From: Mantis religiosa
Lineage: Eukaryota; Arthropoda; Insecta; Mantodea; Mantidae
DNA: 64,000 bases
Assembly: GCA_030765055.1 (NCBI GenBank)
Contig: CM060950.1
Coordinates: 21,613,903 to 21,677,902 of the forward strand
Reading direction: 5' to 3'
Positions 11,328-22,146 of the stretch are shown here, piece after piece; position 1 is the first letter of the stretch; each line of letters starts with the position of its first letter. A program made the translations under genes and the position numbers. The notes below the pieces were generated by a model. The model was not told where the DNA came from and did no database searches. It saw only the letters and a list, made by a program, of their open reading frames with translations.

Positions 11328-11828
11328 TGTCATGGCAACAGGCATAAAAGTTTCGGCACAAATAAGAGGACAGTCGGCGCATATAGTTTCATGGCAATAA
11401 TGAGCCTTGCTGAGCAGTTAATGATAGCAGTGCTATTGTAAGCGGGCACTGGCGGGCAGCAATAACAGAGGTAAAGGCTTCACCGGCTTAGATTAAGTTA
11501 CGCTTCTAGAATGTGATAGAATGATTTGGAAATTTCTGGACTGATAGAGATTATTCGGCTTCTGGCTGACTTTAGAACGATCTAGAGTTACGAATTAGGT
11601 ACTTAAGGACGTGACGGCTCGCAAGAGCAGAAAAACAGAGTGAGCTGTGTTGTTGTAACGAGAGCTAATGTAATTAGCTGTCACAGTTTGTTATTGTCAT
11701 CGACCTTGGCAGACTGATGATGTTTGTAACGTAATGCTGCTGTAATCTATGAGTATTTCTACGGAAATAAAGGAGATTTTTAATTTCTGCAACTCAGCCT
11801 TTTAATTCTACGAACCCACAAAGTAACA
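11328..11828 (+). repeat. 3' LTR of Gypsy element, with polypurine tract
   Basis: 501 bp, TGTCATGG to AAAGTAACA. It is preceded by the purine-rich GAGGAGGGAGCAG (11315-11327), a polypurine tract. It has about 120 bp more than the 5' LTR. Either the 5' copy suffered a deletion or the two LTRs come from different elements by recombination; the missing target duplication would fit the latter. Confidence 0.9.
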
Positions 11829-13423
11829 GCAACTCAAGAAACTCAAAGATAATGGAGGTATGTCACAGAGTCAAAGTAAATGCTGCATAATGGTTGTGCT
11901 GCTGGTGACAAAACTGATTGTTTCATTTAGGAGCTGATAATTGTTCAATTATACTTTGCAAATGCAAGTGGTGCATGAATTCACCACTCTGACCAATCAA
12001 CAGCAACACAGTAAATGTTTTTCTCTTTAAGGATACCTTTACTAGTAGCACTTTTAATCATAATTTCAATCAGATTTCAAAATGTTTGGAAGTAAATGAA
12101 TATTTCTCAGAGCCGCAGAACATCAAAATTTTCTATCCTTATTCTCACTTTTTCTGAAAGCAGCAGGAAATATCCTATACTTGCAAAAGCAATGTATTTT
12201 ATCTCCCCTTCTAGTATATTTGTTTAGATTTCTTTCTTTATTCTGCCTGGGTGATTCTACCTAATAACATTAAATCTGAAATTTCTGCAGCACTATTTAT
12301 TTGCCTTCTGGGACATACTTTACAGAACTACAATTATGGGTTTACAAAGGTATACTGCAATACAATACAATACAGTGAATGCGTTAGTGAGCATGTGCAG
12401 TTTAAGGGCTTGTCAATAGCTAGGCCATTTGGGCCCACAATAGGATATATGATTCTAGTAAATGCATATACTATATGTAAGACCACTTTTGTGAAAGTTA
12501 TATTAATTTTTTGCACAGGAAATAATTCCTCTAATTGCGTAAATCTATGACTTATACTCCTATGAAACATGCATAGGTGGTTACCTAATGTACTCTTACA
12601 TATGACAATCAGCAACTGAAAGTATTAGCAAGTTACTTCAACTTTGGTCACCGGAATTTTGAAGTAACTGGTCCGTATTACACAGAGCTTAATAGAAAAT
12701 AAAATGTAGAAGACTTATTTTCTCATCACAAGTTCCAGCCTTGTCTTTCATTTTAAGGTAATAGATAAATCAGGGTGGCTGCTTTGGTCATGTGTAAGAC
12801 TTTTGCACTACATCTTTTAAAAAGTTCATGCAAATGTTTCAGCTTTTTTCTGTAGACAAATTCACAAAAGAAACTTGCAATTCCCAATGACTATGGCACC
12901 TAAAAGTACAATTTTTGCTTTGGTGGCGTTCTTCAAATTAACAGCTTTATTTGTTATGCATGATTGGTGGAATTTAGTAACAGTGACTCAAAATTGTAAA
13001 AAACTATTTGTAGTTGGTTTTAAACACTTTATCACATACATTTTTATATTATTGAGGGATTAGTTTTGGAAGCTGCTGCATCCATTTTCAATCTCAAAGC
13101 TGCAACTATCATCTGTTGTTGTCGTCTGCACTCTAATCTCTGGTGGTGGAACTATGTTATCAACGGCTTCAGAAACTAGTCCTTGAATAATATAAAGATG
13201 TAAATGATGGAATGTTAAAATCCAACTACAAATAGCTTTTTAAATTAGCTTTATTTGTGTTTTCCTCCAGTAGTAAGTGTGATCAAGGTACAGTTTTAGA
13301 AGGAAGACATATGAGGGCAAGAGTGATCAGACAGTAGTTCTTATAAGACAATAGTAAATGGAGTGCTTTAATATAACAAACACAAAAAAGAATCAAAAAT
13401 GCATAGTGCTTTTCAAACATTAA
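11829..13423. other. no recognised feature
   Basis: AT-rich sequence downstream of the LTR element. An open frame at 12251-12550 (plus) and its minus-strand counterpart have no family resemblance. On the minus strand AATAAA (13424-13429 forward TTTATT) just beyond the exon-like segment 13453-13564 could be its polyadenylation signal. Confidence 0.4.
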
Positions 13424-13452
13424 TTTATTATTTACAAAATTTTCATAATGGT

Positions 13453-13564
13453 CTAGTCATTTGACTCAAACTTATACTCATGTTCTGATTTATTTTGTCC
13501 ATAGTTCTCTTTTTCTTTGAAAGCTTCTAGAATTTTGGTGTCATATGGTTCATACCATCTGATT
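13453..13564 (-). CDS. candidate terminal coding exon, unrecognised
   Basis: On the minus strand the sequence CTGTTTTGTTGCAG is a good 3' splice site ending at 13565. It is followed by one base, 36 sense codons and TAG (13453-13455). The peptide starts I-R-W-Y-E-P-Y-D and ends E-Y-K-F-E-S-N-D, charged and not low-complexity. AATAAA follows 24 bases after the stop. Entry phase is 2, which does not fit the phase-0 donor of the RMDN exon at 34667 nor the likely phase-0 donor of 24171-24395. It therefore belongs to another gene or needs an intermediate exon. I do not recognise the protein. Confidence 0.35.
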
Positions 13565-14245
13565 CTGCAACAAAACAGAAAGTCATCCATTATAATGAAT
13601 CATATTTACTTTAATACTGTAAATATAGTGATATCAATATTAACTCTGAAACATAAGAACATGAAAGTACAAGGTGAGCAGTCTTTGTAGTCTGCATACC
13701 AATTTAGTGAGATGTAATATTATTTATTCAACTATCTATACAACAGGGTGCCTTCAATGTGATTTTGAGAAATGATATTATCTTACATGTTCATCTGGAT
13801 CACAACATTTTTGTGATTTGAAGGTTAAAATCACTGGTTCTTAAAATGAGAAAGAAGTTTTCAATATCAATACAAGATGAATCTTATATATTTTGCATGC
13901 TTAAGCATAGGAAAAATATATGTTAAATAGAAATAACTCATAATTTGCATATATCCCTGTACCAGCTGAAGAGATGTGCAATTGTAATCATACAGAAGAA
14001 TGACTAATAAATCTATTAGGGATAACACAAGCTTTGGACAGCTGGAGGTTTTTCCTTTTGGTGCAAATGCTGTGGAAACCTAAAATCTTAGGAATGGCAA
14101 ATTAATTTCATTAATGTTGATAACAATTAAATAAAAAGAGCAAATGCCTTAAAATCTGAAGCAAACAACATAGTACACAGCTTTCAGCTTGTACAGTTTT
14201 CTAATTATTCTTCTTGGTTTTTAAATTAATGCTTTTTAACCAGTT
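13565..14245. other. no recognised feature (probable intron)
   Basis: If 13453-13564 is a true exon, this is the 3' part of the intron before it. No repeat family was recognised. Confidence 0.4.
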
Positions 14246-14452
14246 AGGTCACATAGGATGATGAGCAAAATCAATGAAATGATGTGCACAAATGAACTCA
14301 GGGTCCACAGAGCTTAGAGTTACCCAACATTCATCTTTCAGGATAAGGGAAAACTCCAGAAAAACCTTATCCAGAAAACTCATCCTGACCAAGAGTTGAA
14401 CTCGGGACCTCTTGAATGTGAGACATGCTACCAAATACACTACAGAGGTGGG
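14246..14452 (-). repeat. tRNA-derived SINE (family S1)
   Basis: Minus-strand head GCCCACCTCTGTAGTGTATTTGG near 14452, damaged B box (GAGTTCAACTC near 14395), then the shared body with AGGATGAGTTTTCTGGATAAGG and CCTGAAAGATGAATG. It is an older copy than the one at 40221. Confidence 0.65.
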
Positions 14453-15010
14453 CTTCTAACTTTTGTACTTCATTGGTAACCTCACACCAGTTTCAAAGCT
14501 TAGACTTTCAAATATTTTAAAATGCATTGTGATCTGTTTACTTCTTAGTAAGGACATTTATCATTTGCAAATGTGATATTTTATCTGCAGCTTATTTTAA
14601 GGCAGCTAATTTCAAACTTTAGCAGTTGTTGAAATGTTTTCATAGTGGTGTTTAACACATAATTAAGGTATGGTCTGTGAAACAAACTGTTTATTAATTT
14701 CTTCTGCTACCTTTCAACTGTTAACTCGATCTAGAAGGATTACAGTACACTCTGGAATTTGGAATTGCTGAAAGAATTTATTATAAAAGCACCTCCAAAG
14801 AAAATACCTCCTTGGATAACCTCAAATATAACAAGGGAAGTAATTACAATAAAATATAATCATTTGTTACAAACTTCACTGATCTGTTGAAAAAATTATA
14901 AACTCTTCAGAATGACTAATCTCACAATATATTGCATCCTCAGCTTTATTTATTGTTTATTAACCTGTGATTACTGGCATGTGGTTAAATATAAACAGAT
15001 GTTAAGATGT
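14453..15010. other. no recognised feature
   Basis: AT-rich, no recognised repeat. The PLE composite starts somewhere near the right edge of this interval. Confidence 0.35.
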
Positions 15011-15167
15011 ATTTACTTACAATGTGTCAGTACTAGTAACACTAACATAATTTTTTTTAATCTTTGTTAACAGGTTTCACAAAGCGAACATGTCCGACTG
15101 ACCCGTGTTGTTGTTTCTGTTGTGCTGGTTGTCTATAATGGTGGTGAAATATACTTCCAGAGGGTAC

Positions 15168-15507
15168 TGTGAGTGTTCCAACACTCCCCACCTGGTAACC
15201 TTGGTCTTCGGGGTAACCTTGCCCCACCATGTGATGACCGGACACCATTTCTCAGGTGGAGGACCCATAGGACGGTGTCCATTACCTCCAATGGTAGGGT
15301 GATAGTGAAGATGACGGTAAGGCGAAAGGACCTATAGCTTATACCATGGATTCTGAACCACGTTGGGCATAGGGGACACTTCACATGTGCTAGACAGAGG
15401 TGAAAGCGTGGATAGGGCCAACTTAAAATCACCACCTCAGAGCCGGGAATCGAACTCGGACCCTCAGCACGAGTTGCGAATGAAACCACTGCACTACCCC
15501 GGCGCCC
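15168..15507 (-). repeat. tRNA-derived SINE (family S5) inside PLE
   Basis: Minus-strand head GGGCGCCGGGGTAGTGCAGTGG contains an A box (TAGTGCAGTGG) and is followed by a B box (GAGTTCGATTCCC, about 15440-15452). It is flanked by a 12-bp target duplication with one mismatch, TCCAGAGGGTAC (15156-15167) and TCCAGAAGGTAC (15508-15519). It interrupts the PLE sequence that is intact in the related copy near 17570. Only copy of this family in the window. Confidence 0.85.
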
Positions 15508-15713
15508 TCCAGAAGGTACCTGGTGGTGGTAAATCAAAATTCATTAACTGTCGTTTGTGTTTCAAAATGAAGATCTTTTTCCATGTGTACAATTTTCCTG
15601 CGTGACTGGTCAGTTTGAATAGTGTAATGTTCAATTTGATGTTATGGTTGGTCATCCAGATATGGTATGAAACTGCAAATTTATCCATTTGATTGTATCT
15701 TAAACATCTCATA

Positions 15714-15900
15714 AAATTGAAAGAAGCGTAGAGACAGTGAAGGACAACTTAGCACAAAATTGAATTGAGAAGATGCTTCACTCACACTGTTTTTTCACAG
15801 AACATTTTTCAAGAGCTTTTGCTCTTATCATCAGCTGGACTCGACCCGAAAACAATGTGAGTGAAGCAGTGGGTCAATATCTTCTGGATTCACTTTTGTG
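15714..15900 (-). mobile_element. mini-PLE hairpin inserted in a PLE
   Basis: 187 bp between direct repeats ATCTCATA (15706-15713 and 15901-15908). Removing it rejoins AAACATCTCAT with ATGTTCTTTT, as in the uninterrupted PLE near 35820. Inverted arms (AGTGAG at both sides) surround a strong hammerhead-like core. On the minus strand the tail reads CCTTCACTGTCTCTACGC and then CTTCTTTCAATTT. The duplication is shorter than in the other PLE copies (9-15 bp). Confidence 0.7.
15805..15834 (-). ncRNA. hammerhead-ribozyme-like core
   Basis: Minus strand: CTGATGA (15834-15828), T, a perfect 6-bp stem II AAGAGC/GCTCTT with a short A-rich loop (15826-15811), then GAAAA (from 15810). Both conserved boxes are canonical. 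Upstream GTCGAGTCCAG could supply stem I and the GUC site, but I could not fix the full fold. Confidence 0.55.
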
Positions 15901-16357
15901 ATCTCATATGTTCTTTTAATCTGATTTCCAGATTTCTTTTTCGTTTTCCTATACATACTTTATCACAATCTGAGTGACTTATGTTGTGGTTCATAAAAAT
16001 CTTCTTAAATGTGTAAAATGTTTTTGGATGATATGTGAATTTCTTAATTTCAATTGTTTTTCATCCTGGATGAGATTTGTGACATATTTGAATAAATTTC
16101 GTGATTTTCTTGCTGATTGTTCCTCTATTGAAACCATTGTTTTTGGCTGTTTTTATTATATATTCATATTCTGGATGATATTTTTAATATTCCTGTTTGT
16201 TCCTCATCCAAAGTTTCACAAATTTAAGAAAATTGAAGTACAACATTAGCCTGGCCATGTAGAACAAATTTAGCACCGAGAAATTACTTTGTAGTAGATT
16301 AAAAAACTCTATACCACAAGACAAAGAAGCTGGAATTTGCAAAATCAATATTCCAAT

Positions 16358-17328
16358 TGTGATCATAATCATAACCCTTTATTCACCATTAAGCTTACAA
16401 GAAGCAATAGGTTTCGTCAGTTATAAAAAGTATTTACAATGTATTTACAAATACAGAAGGTTTACAAATTAATGCATATAAAATTCTAGGTGAAATCAGA
16501 TTATTTGCATGGTTTAAGCTGGTAATTATCGTAAGTTAACTTTACTATAGTAATAATAAAATTAAACAATTTAGGTACCTACTACTATAATTTACAATAG
16601 TTTTAGATAAATTCACTAGCATGTATGTTATATTCTAAGTACTCTTGTACAGTATAAAATGCTTTTTGTTTAAACCAGTTTTTTAATACTAAAACAAATG
16701 TTTTGTGGCAGTTCTTTTATTTCCAGAGGAAGCTTATTGAATAATTTTAACTGTTGATAACAGTGGCTATTTGGTCTTGCTCAATCGGTTGTGAGGTGTA
16801 TCTAAATTATGTTTGCTTCGAGTGTCATAACTGTGTACTGAGGAACGTTTTATAAATAAGTTTTGATTTTCTTTAACGTGTATGATATTGATGTATATAT
16901 ACATTGACAGTTAAGTCATTATCTTATGGTCCATAAAGCTAGGCTTACATGTATCCTATTGTCTTAATCCTAGAATTAATCTGAGAGATTTCTTTTGCCA
17001 TATGAATGCATTTTTCGAGGTAGCAGAATTACCCCAAAGCCTAACCTCATACTGTATATGTGGATGAAAGGAGGCATAGTAAGATGTTATTAACATATCT
17101 CGACTAACACATTTCTTTAGTTTCCCTAGAAGATACTAGCAAGCTTTTTACAAAGGTAAAGTATGCGTGTTTCCCGTGTTAGTCTGTTGTCTAAATGTAA
17201 TCCTAAGAGATTTACTGAATTACTGTGGGTATCATTATGTTGCAATGTAAATAATATATTTTCAGTTTTAGACATATTTAGACTTAGATTGTTTAAGGTG
17301 AACCAGACTTTTGCACTTTCTAGGGATA
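16358..17328 (-). mobile_element. 5'-truncated LINE (CR1/Jockey-like), degenerate
   Basis: Minus strand: reverse transcriptase thumb region near 17135-17330 (L-E-S-A-K-V-W-F, N-M-S-K-T-E-N-I-L-F, then L-G-L-H-L-D-N-R-L), then a broken C-terminal region with S-Y-D-T-R-S-K-H near 16800-16830. The 3' end at the left has AATAAAGG and a tail of ATGATT-type repeats (16358-16375). Inserted into the plus arm of the PLE. Confidence 0.7.
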
Positions 17329-17650
17329 TAGTATATATAAGAAAAACAAGAAGAAATCTGGAAACCAGACTAAAGGAACATATGAAGTGCTTAAAATACA
17401 AATAAATAGATAAATCTGCAGTTTCATACCATTTCTGGATGACCAACCATAACATCAAACCAAACATTACACTAATCAAACTGACCAGTCATGCAACAGA
17501 AGTGGACACAAGGAAAACATTTTCATTTTGAAACACAAATGACAGTTAATGAATTTTGATTTACCACCACCAGTACCCTCTGGAAGTATATTTCACTGCC
17601 ATTATAGACAACCAGCACAACAGAAACAACACGAGTCAGTTGCACATGTT

Positions 17651-17679
17651 CTGAAGATGGGAACACATGTTCCTGAAAC
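17651..17679 (+). ncRNA. hammerhead-ribozyme-like core
   Basis: CTGAAGA (17651-17657), stem II GGAACA/TGTTCC (17660-17665 and 17668-17673), GAAAC (17675-17679). ACATGT occurs on both sides of the core and can pair as a further stem. It lies in the terminal repeat of the gamma PLE. Confidence 0.5.
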
Positions 17680-17745
17680 ATGTTAACAGAGATTAAAAAA
17701 AGTGATGTTAGCGTTACTAGTACCGACTTATCTTAAGTAAATACA

Positions 17746-18070
17746 CACTTCTCATTTGTTACCCTATTTTGGTTGGCAATTCTAATTTATATTGATGTTG
17801 TCTTAAACTTTCCCTTTTATTCTTTAGGAGCTTTAATATACTGCAAAAATGTATTTCATATGCTGGAACCTATTTATTTCAAGAGAGTCTATAAAAAACT
17901 GTAGAGAATAGCGGCAGATTTTGAAATTAATTAAAAAAAAAAAAAAAAACAAACAAACAAACTTTGGAATGAATCATTCAAACATTTGAATATATGGAAA
18001 TGAAACTAAGAAAATTCTTTCTTAACAGGGATAATCAGGGTCTTTCATTCATACTATATCATCACTGCTA
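17746..18070. other. no recognised feature, contains A-run
   Basis: AT-rich. An A-run followed by CAAA repeats at about 17931-17961 may be the tail of a lost retroposon, but no body is recognisable. Confidence 0.4.
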
Positions 18071-18390
18071 ACCGAGAGGGATGGCTCAGGCGGTTTCATC
18101 TGTGGCCTGCATTCATGAGGTCCAGGTTCGATTCCCATGGCCAGGTTACCTGTCACATGGTTTTTTTGGGGGGATTTCCCCGGGTCACCAGGCAAATGCA
18201 GGGTAGGTTAATTACATCCCCGGAATTTCCTGTCCCTCCATTTGACTTCCATTATCATTTCACATTATCTCTCACCTAGTGGTCTCTTTCAGGGAAGTAG
18301 TTTTGGCAGGTGTCTCGGAGCTACATGGCAGCATGTTCCTGGTAAGGAGGCCTTTGTCCTCTTATAGGACAGTCTCTCCAGTCTATGAGC

Positions 18391-18724
18391 CAGCCTAGTG
18401 TGCTGTTTCACGACAACGGTAGTAGGAATGCTGGTTGTGCAAGCCTGCCAAGAGTTTTCTGAGCTCTGGAATGTCGGTCTACAGTCTCCAAGCCTGCTTA
18501 GTGGGTTGCAAAGGGATGTCAGTTGGACCAGACTGCCAGATATTTCTGAGCTCTGGCATGGCAGCCTCCGTTCTCCAAGCCAGCCTAGTGTGCTGTTTCA
18601 CGACAATGGTAGGAGGAATGCTGGTTGTGCAAGCCTGCCAAGAGTTTTCTGAGCTCTGGAATGTCGGTCTCCAGTCTCCAAACCTGCCTAGTGGGTTGCA
18701 AAGGGATGTCAGTTGGACCAGACT
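18391..18724 (+). repeat. 190-bp tandem repeat inside SINE Z
   Basis: CAGCCTAGTGTGCTGTTTCA starts at 18391 and again at 18581, a period of exactly 190 bp. The second unit is cut at 18724 by retroposon X and continues at 19271. A third partial unit begins at about 19316 (CAGCCTGGTGGACTGTTTTG). Units are more than 90 percent identical by eye. Confidence 0.9.
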
Positions 18725-19256
18725 CTGAGTGCAGAGGGTCTACTTCCATTAGCCCTGTCCCCGTAGGAACAAGACCCGGGCCTCTTTAAACCAGGGAGTA
18801 TCCGAGCTGTCCCAAAGGGCGCTCGGCGTCCTCCGTGGGGCTTTCCATTAGGGCAAGACCTAGTTTCCTAACAAGCCCCCCCATCTGGTCCAAGGACACA
18901 AGATGGGACGGAAGTGGATACGCCACTTACGCGCGTCAACACTCAAGGTGAAGACTACCGATATGACCTCGGTGGGGCCGCCTGGTGATCTAGCACACCT
19001 TCTACTAGCTGAGCAGGCTAGTACCCGGAAACTTAATGGCTTCCCTCAACCCCGTCCGAAGACGTACCCAATCTCCCACGGGTATCGGGAACGCACTGCC
19101 CCCTCGAGACCAACCCATTCCGAACAACTCCCGAAGGAGGGGCTCGGCTGTTTGGCCTGAGGTTCCTCTAGTAACGTCAGAGGTACCACGAGTGCTAAGG
19201 GTCCGTAGCGCCCGCACTTTGGCAGCTGAAGGGGACGGATCCCCTCCCCTACGGGA
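18725..19256 (+). mobile_element. retroposon X, second full copy
   Basis: 532-bp insertion with a perfect 14-bp target duplication AGTTGGACCAGACT (18711-18724 and 19257-19270). It ends in CCCTACGGGA like the copy at 9665-10190 and has no poly-A. The start differs slightly (CTGAGTGCAGAGGG versus TTAGCCCAGAGG). Short open frames on both strands are incidental to its high G+C. Confidence 0.85.
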
Positions 19257-19505
19257 AGTTGGACCAGACTGCCAGGTATTTCTGAACTCTGGCATGGCAG
19301 CCTCCGGTCTCCAAGCCAGCCTGGTGGACTGTTTTGGGCTACAGTAGGTGGGATGCCAGTTGTACTGGACTGCCGGAAAGTTTCAAACTGGTAAACAGTA
19401 GGGATCTTGCCCTCTGCATCGTGACTCCTTGGAGTCGGCTGCCCTCTGTCTCCTCTTGCCTCATCCTTCCTCCCAGGGATGCCCCACTTGGGGCATAGGT
19501 GCAAA

Positions 19506-20355
19506 ACATCAGTCTGGATGATGTGCCAAATCCCTTCCATAGAATTTTATCCTATCATTGCTATATCCTTATGTCTTTTATTTTACTTAGCACAATGAAA
19601 AGTAATACCTACACTTCACTGGTTTATACTATCTGTTTCCACTCACTTGAAGGATGTATAGACAGCTGGGTCATGTAACAGACTTGAACAGGTACAACAA
19701 AAGTTTCCTATTAATGCAGAAAAAGTTCTTTATATTTTAACCTTTAACTGATTTACTACACTGACATGATGGAAAGACGAATTGTTCCTTCAAACATTTG
19801 TGTTACGCTAAACCATTAAGTGTAAATTAATACTCACAGTTAGATCAACACTCTCTGAAACTTCTCTGAAGCTGAGAATTATCACCTCTCTGCCTATTTA
19901 GTAAAAGCAACTCACATTGTAGGTCTGTGAACTGTTTTGCACACTTTTCTTTTATCAGTACTTCTCTATTCTATAAATACCTGAAATATACAAACACATT
20001 TATAGGCATTTGTTTAAGAGAACCTTGTGGAATACGTTTACACTGAACAACTGTGTACTTGATGGTTAGCACAAAAACTATAACTATGCTCTGAAAAGTA
20101 CATGCATAGATTTTTATGAAAAAATTCTTTAGTTATGAATAAAGTCAGAAATGGATAACACGCTTTTGAAATTAGCACAAACAGTAGGTATGCAATGAAC
20201 ACATGTAATTCACAAAATGAATGATGAACCACTTGATACTAATTTAAAACATGTTTGCCTGACATTTATGTAATGTATAATATACCATGACACTTTTATG
20301 ATGTACAGGGTACTAAGTTTTGCCTCTGTTATTATAAAAAATATTCCATTATTTA
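19506..20355. other. no recognised feature
   Basis: AT-rich sequence between the SINE and the hAT element; nothing recognised. Confidence 0.45.
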
Positions 20356-20969
20356 ATAATGATTAGGGCTAGAATTTCAATGACTTTGCATCATTTTTTG
20401 TTTGGTAAGCCTAAATTAAAAGTGGGTTACATATAAATGTGTTTCATAGTAAAATGCGTTAATTTAATCATATTTGTTAGGACACTTTTTTGCATTTTTT
20501 GTGAATGTTTGTGGGATAGAGCATTTTTTAGGTTTTTTTTATTGCATTTTTGGGCATTTTTAATACCATTGGGTATTTTTTGTTATAATTAAGCATGTTA
20601 AAATATACCTTAGATACAATTTACTTCTTTATGTTTTCAAGAGCGAAGCTTTACATTTAATTATTTAGCAAACTGTTTTACTTTGCCCCAAATAATACTA
20701 GAGGTAAAATTACCTTGGGTTCCAGGAAACGGGACAAAGACTACATTCCTCCCGTTCTAAGGACCACTAATGAACTTGCGCAATACAAACTGTTTCACTT
20801 ACTTCACAAGTAGCAGGTAGCTGCATTCCTAAGCACAAGTATCAGGTGGCTGCATTTGTAAGCAGAAGGGTCAAAGCTCATTGTGTCTGCAAATCTTTTC
20901 TAAATCGCAGTGCAGAGAGGTGTCTTTTAAACGGTGTAAAGAACTGTAGTGTGATGTTGACAAAGCATC

Positions 20970-21146
20970 ATGCCTAAACTAAAGCAAAACATTGCAAATA
21001 AATTAAATAATTTTGTTAGACTTTATGGTGATAAAGTTCTCTCCACAGATGGGAATATACTTTTCTGCAAGTTATGTGAAGTACGAGTGGCAGCTGAAAA
21101 GAAGTTTACTATAGACCAACATGTGAAGAGAGAAAAACACATTTGA
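20970..21146 (+). pseudogene. hAT transposase N-terminal zinc-finger part
   Basis: From ATG 20970 the frame reads 58 codons to a TGA at 21144. It shows F-C-K-L-C followed by Q-H-V-K-R-E-K-H, a C2H2/BED-like DNA-binding finger as found at the start of hAT transposases. The stop and later frame changes before 21404 separate it from the catalytic part. Confidence 0.7.
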
Positions 21147-21403
21147 GGACTACGGTTGCTTGAAGCTAAAAGAACAACACACCAAATGTTACTTGGTGAA
21201 GCTTGCTCTTCTTCAGGTTCACCTTTCTTTGAAGAGCTCTGTGAAGTATTTGTGCTGATATTCCTTTGAACAAACTGAGTAATCCAAAGCTACGCGCTTT
21301 TCTAGAAAAGCATACTGGAAAGCCTATACTGGACTCTTCAACATTAAGGAAGAATTACGTGAGTAAATGCTACTAGAAAACAATACAGGAAATCAGACAA
21401 AAA

Positions 21404-21955
21404 GTGTCAGGGAAAAAAATTTGGGTAAGCATAGATGGATGTACAGACTCGCTAGGCCGTTATGTGGCAAATGTGGTCGGCACAATGGCAGAGGATGGTC
21501 CAGGAGAACAATTCCTAATAAATTGTGAACAGTTGGAAAAAGTTAATTTTTCAACAATTAGCAAAGTGTTTGACAGGTCTTTGGGTTTAATATACCCCAA
21601 TGGCATTCAACATGACAATGCACTCCTGTTGTTGACCGATGCTGCATCATATATGGTAAAAGCTGCTAATTCTCTTCAAGCTCTTTACTCGAAAATGGTG
21701 CATGTAACATGTCTAGCACATGCCTTACACTGAGTTGCGGAGGAATTACGGAGTCAGTTTCCTGAAGTTGATCGTCTAATAGAATGCATCAAGAAGGTCT
21801 TCTTAAAGGCACCTTCACGAGTTGCAACATTCAAGTCCGAGGCTCCTGAAGTTCCTTTGCCTCCTTCAACAGTTGTGACCAGATGGGGAACCTGGATAGA
21901 AGCATGCAACTACTACTACTACGAGAACATCGAAGTAGTGAAAAGAATCATTGAC
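21404..21955 (+). pseudogene. hAT transposase catalytic part, interrupted
   Basis: Open from 21404 to a TGA at 21731-21733 (a CGA to TGA change would explain it) and then in the same frame to 21955. The segment W-V-S-I-D-G-C-T-D-S-L-G-R-Y-V-A-N matches the region around the first catalytic aspartate of this hAT group, and T-C-L-A-H-A-L-H is the usual later motif. The frame is broken at 21956 by the PLE insertion and picks up again at 23230. Confidence 0.75.
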
Positions 21956-22087
21956 GTTATTTGAAGCAAAAGGTTAGAAACAGTGATGTATTTAACATTT
22001 GAAAGTAATGAGTTGTCTGATGTCTGATGCCGCCAGAGACAACCAGCTCACTTCAGGAAACCACGGATCCAACCAGTCGGATAACTG

Positions 22088-22118
22088 CTGACGATGGAGA
22101 CAAACCGTTCTCCGAAAC
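22088..22118 (+). ncRNA. hammerhead-ribozyme-like core
   Basis: CTGACGA (22088-22094), stem II GGAGA/TCTCC (22096-22100 and 22109-22113), GAAAC (22114-22118). Both boxes are canonical. It is followed by ATGTCC. Located in the terminal repeat of the outer PLE. Confidence 0.55.
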
Positions 22119-22146
22119 ATGTCCAAGTAAGGATAATTTAAGTGAT

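Larger units (their letters stand above)
8130..11828 (+). mobile_element. defective Gypsy-type LTR retrotransposon
   Basis: LTRs at 8130-8509 and 11328-11828 enclose a primer-binding-like site, an open gag-like frame, and RNase H and integrase remnants. Reading goes directly from gag (ending at 9288) to the last part of RNase H, so nucleocapsid, protease, reverse transcriptase and most of RNase H are deleted. Retroposon X splits pol at 9665-10190. The internal region is clearly richer in G+C than its AT-rich surroundings. The bases next to the two LTRs (AATAT and GCAAC) do not match, so no target duplication is visible. Confidence 0.9.
15020..17745. mobile_element. Penelope-like element (family gamma), split by three insertions
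   Basis: Minus-oriented arm from about 15030 to 16240, joined head to head to a plus-oriented arm (about 16240-16357 and 17329-17745). The minus arm encodes the end of the GIY-YIG region near 15520-15712 (R-C-L-R-Y, then S-Y-H-I-W-M-T-N-H-N, then L-K-H-K-R-Q-L-M-N-F-D) and, further right, the linker between reverse transcriptase and GIY-YIG. It was hit by a SINE (15168-15507), a mini-PLE (15714-15900) and a LINE (about 16358-17328). Frames are broken. The plus arm ends with a hammerhead-like core and ACTAGTACCGACTTATC. Outer target duplication was not resolved. Confidence 0.75.
18071..19505 (+). repeat. long tRNA-headed SINE (family Z), copy 2, expanded
   Basis: Head GGATGGCTCAGGCGGTTTC and GTCCAGGTTCGATTCCC give clear A and B boxes of a tRNA-type RNA polymerase III promoter. 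The body is like 2535-2990. The middle is expanded to a 190-bp tandem repeat, and retroposon X (18725-19256) is inserted in the second unit. It ends near GATGCCCCACTTGGGGCATAGG. No target duplication was recognised. Confidence 0.7.

Noticed and set aside
15363..15605. Plus-strand frame across the SINE and PLE junction
   Set aside because: It crosses a target duplication and a SINE boundary, so it cannot be an ancestral gene.
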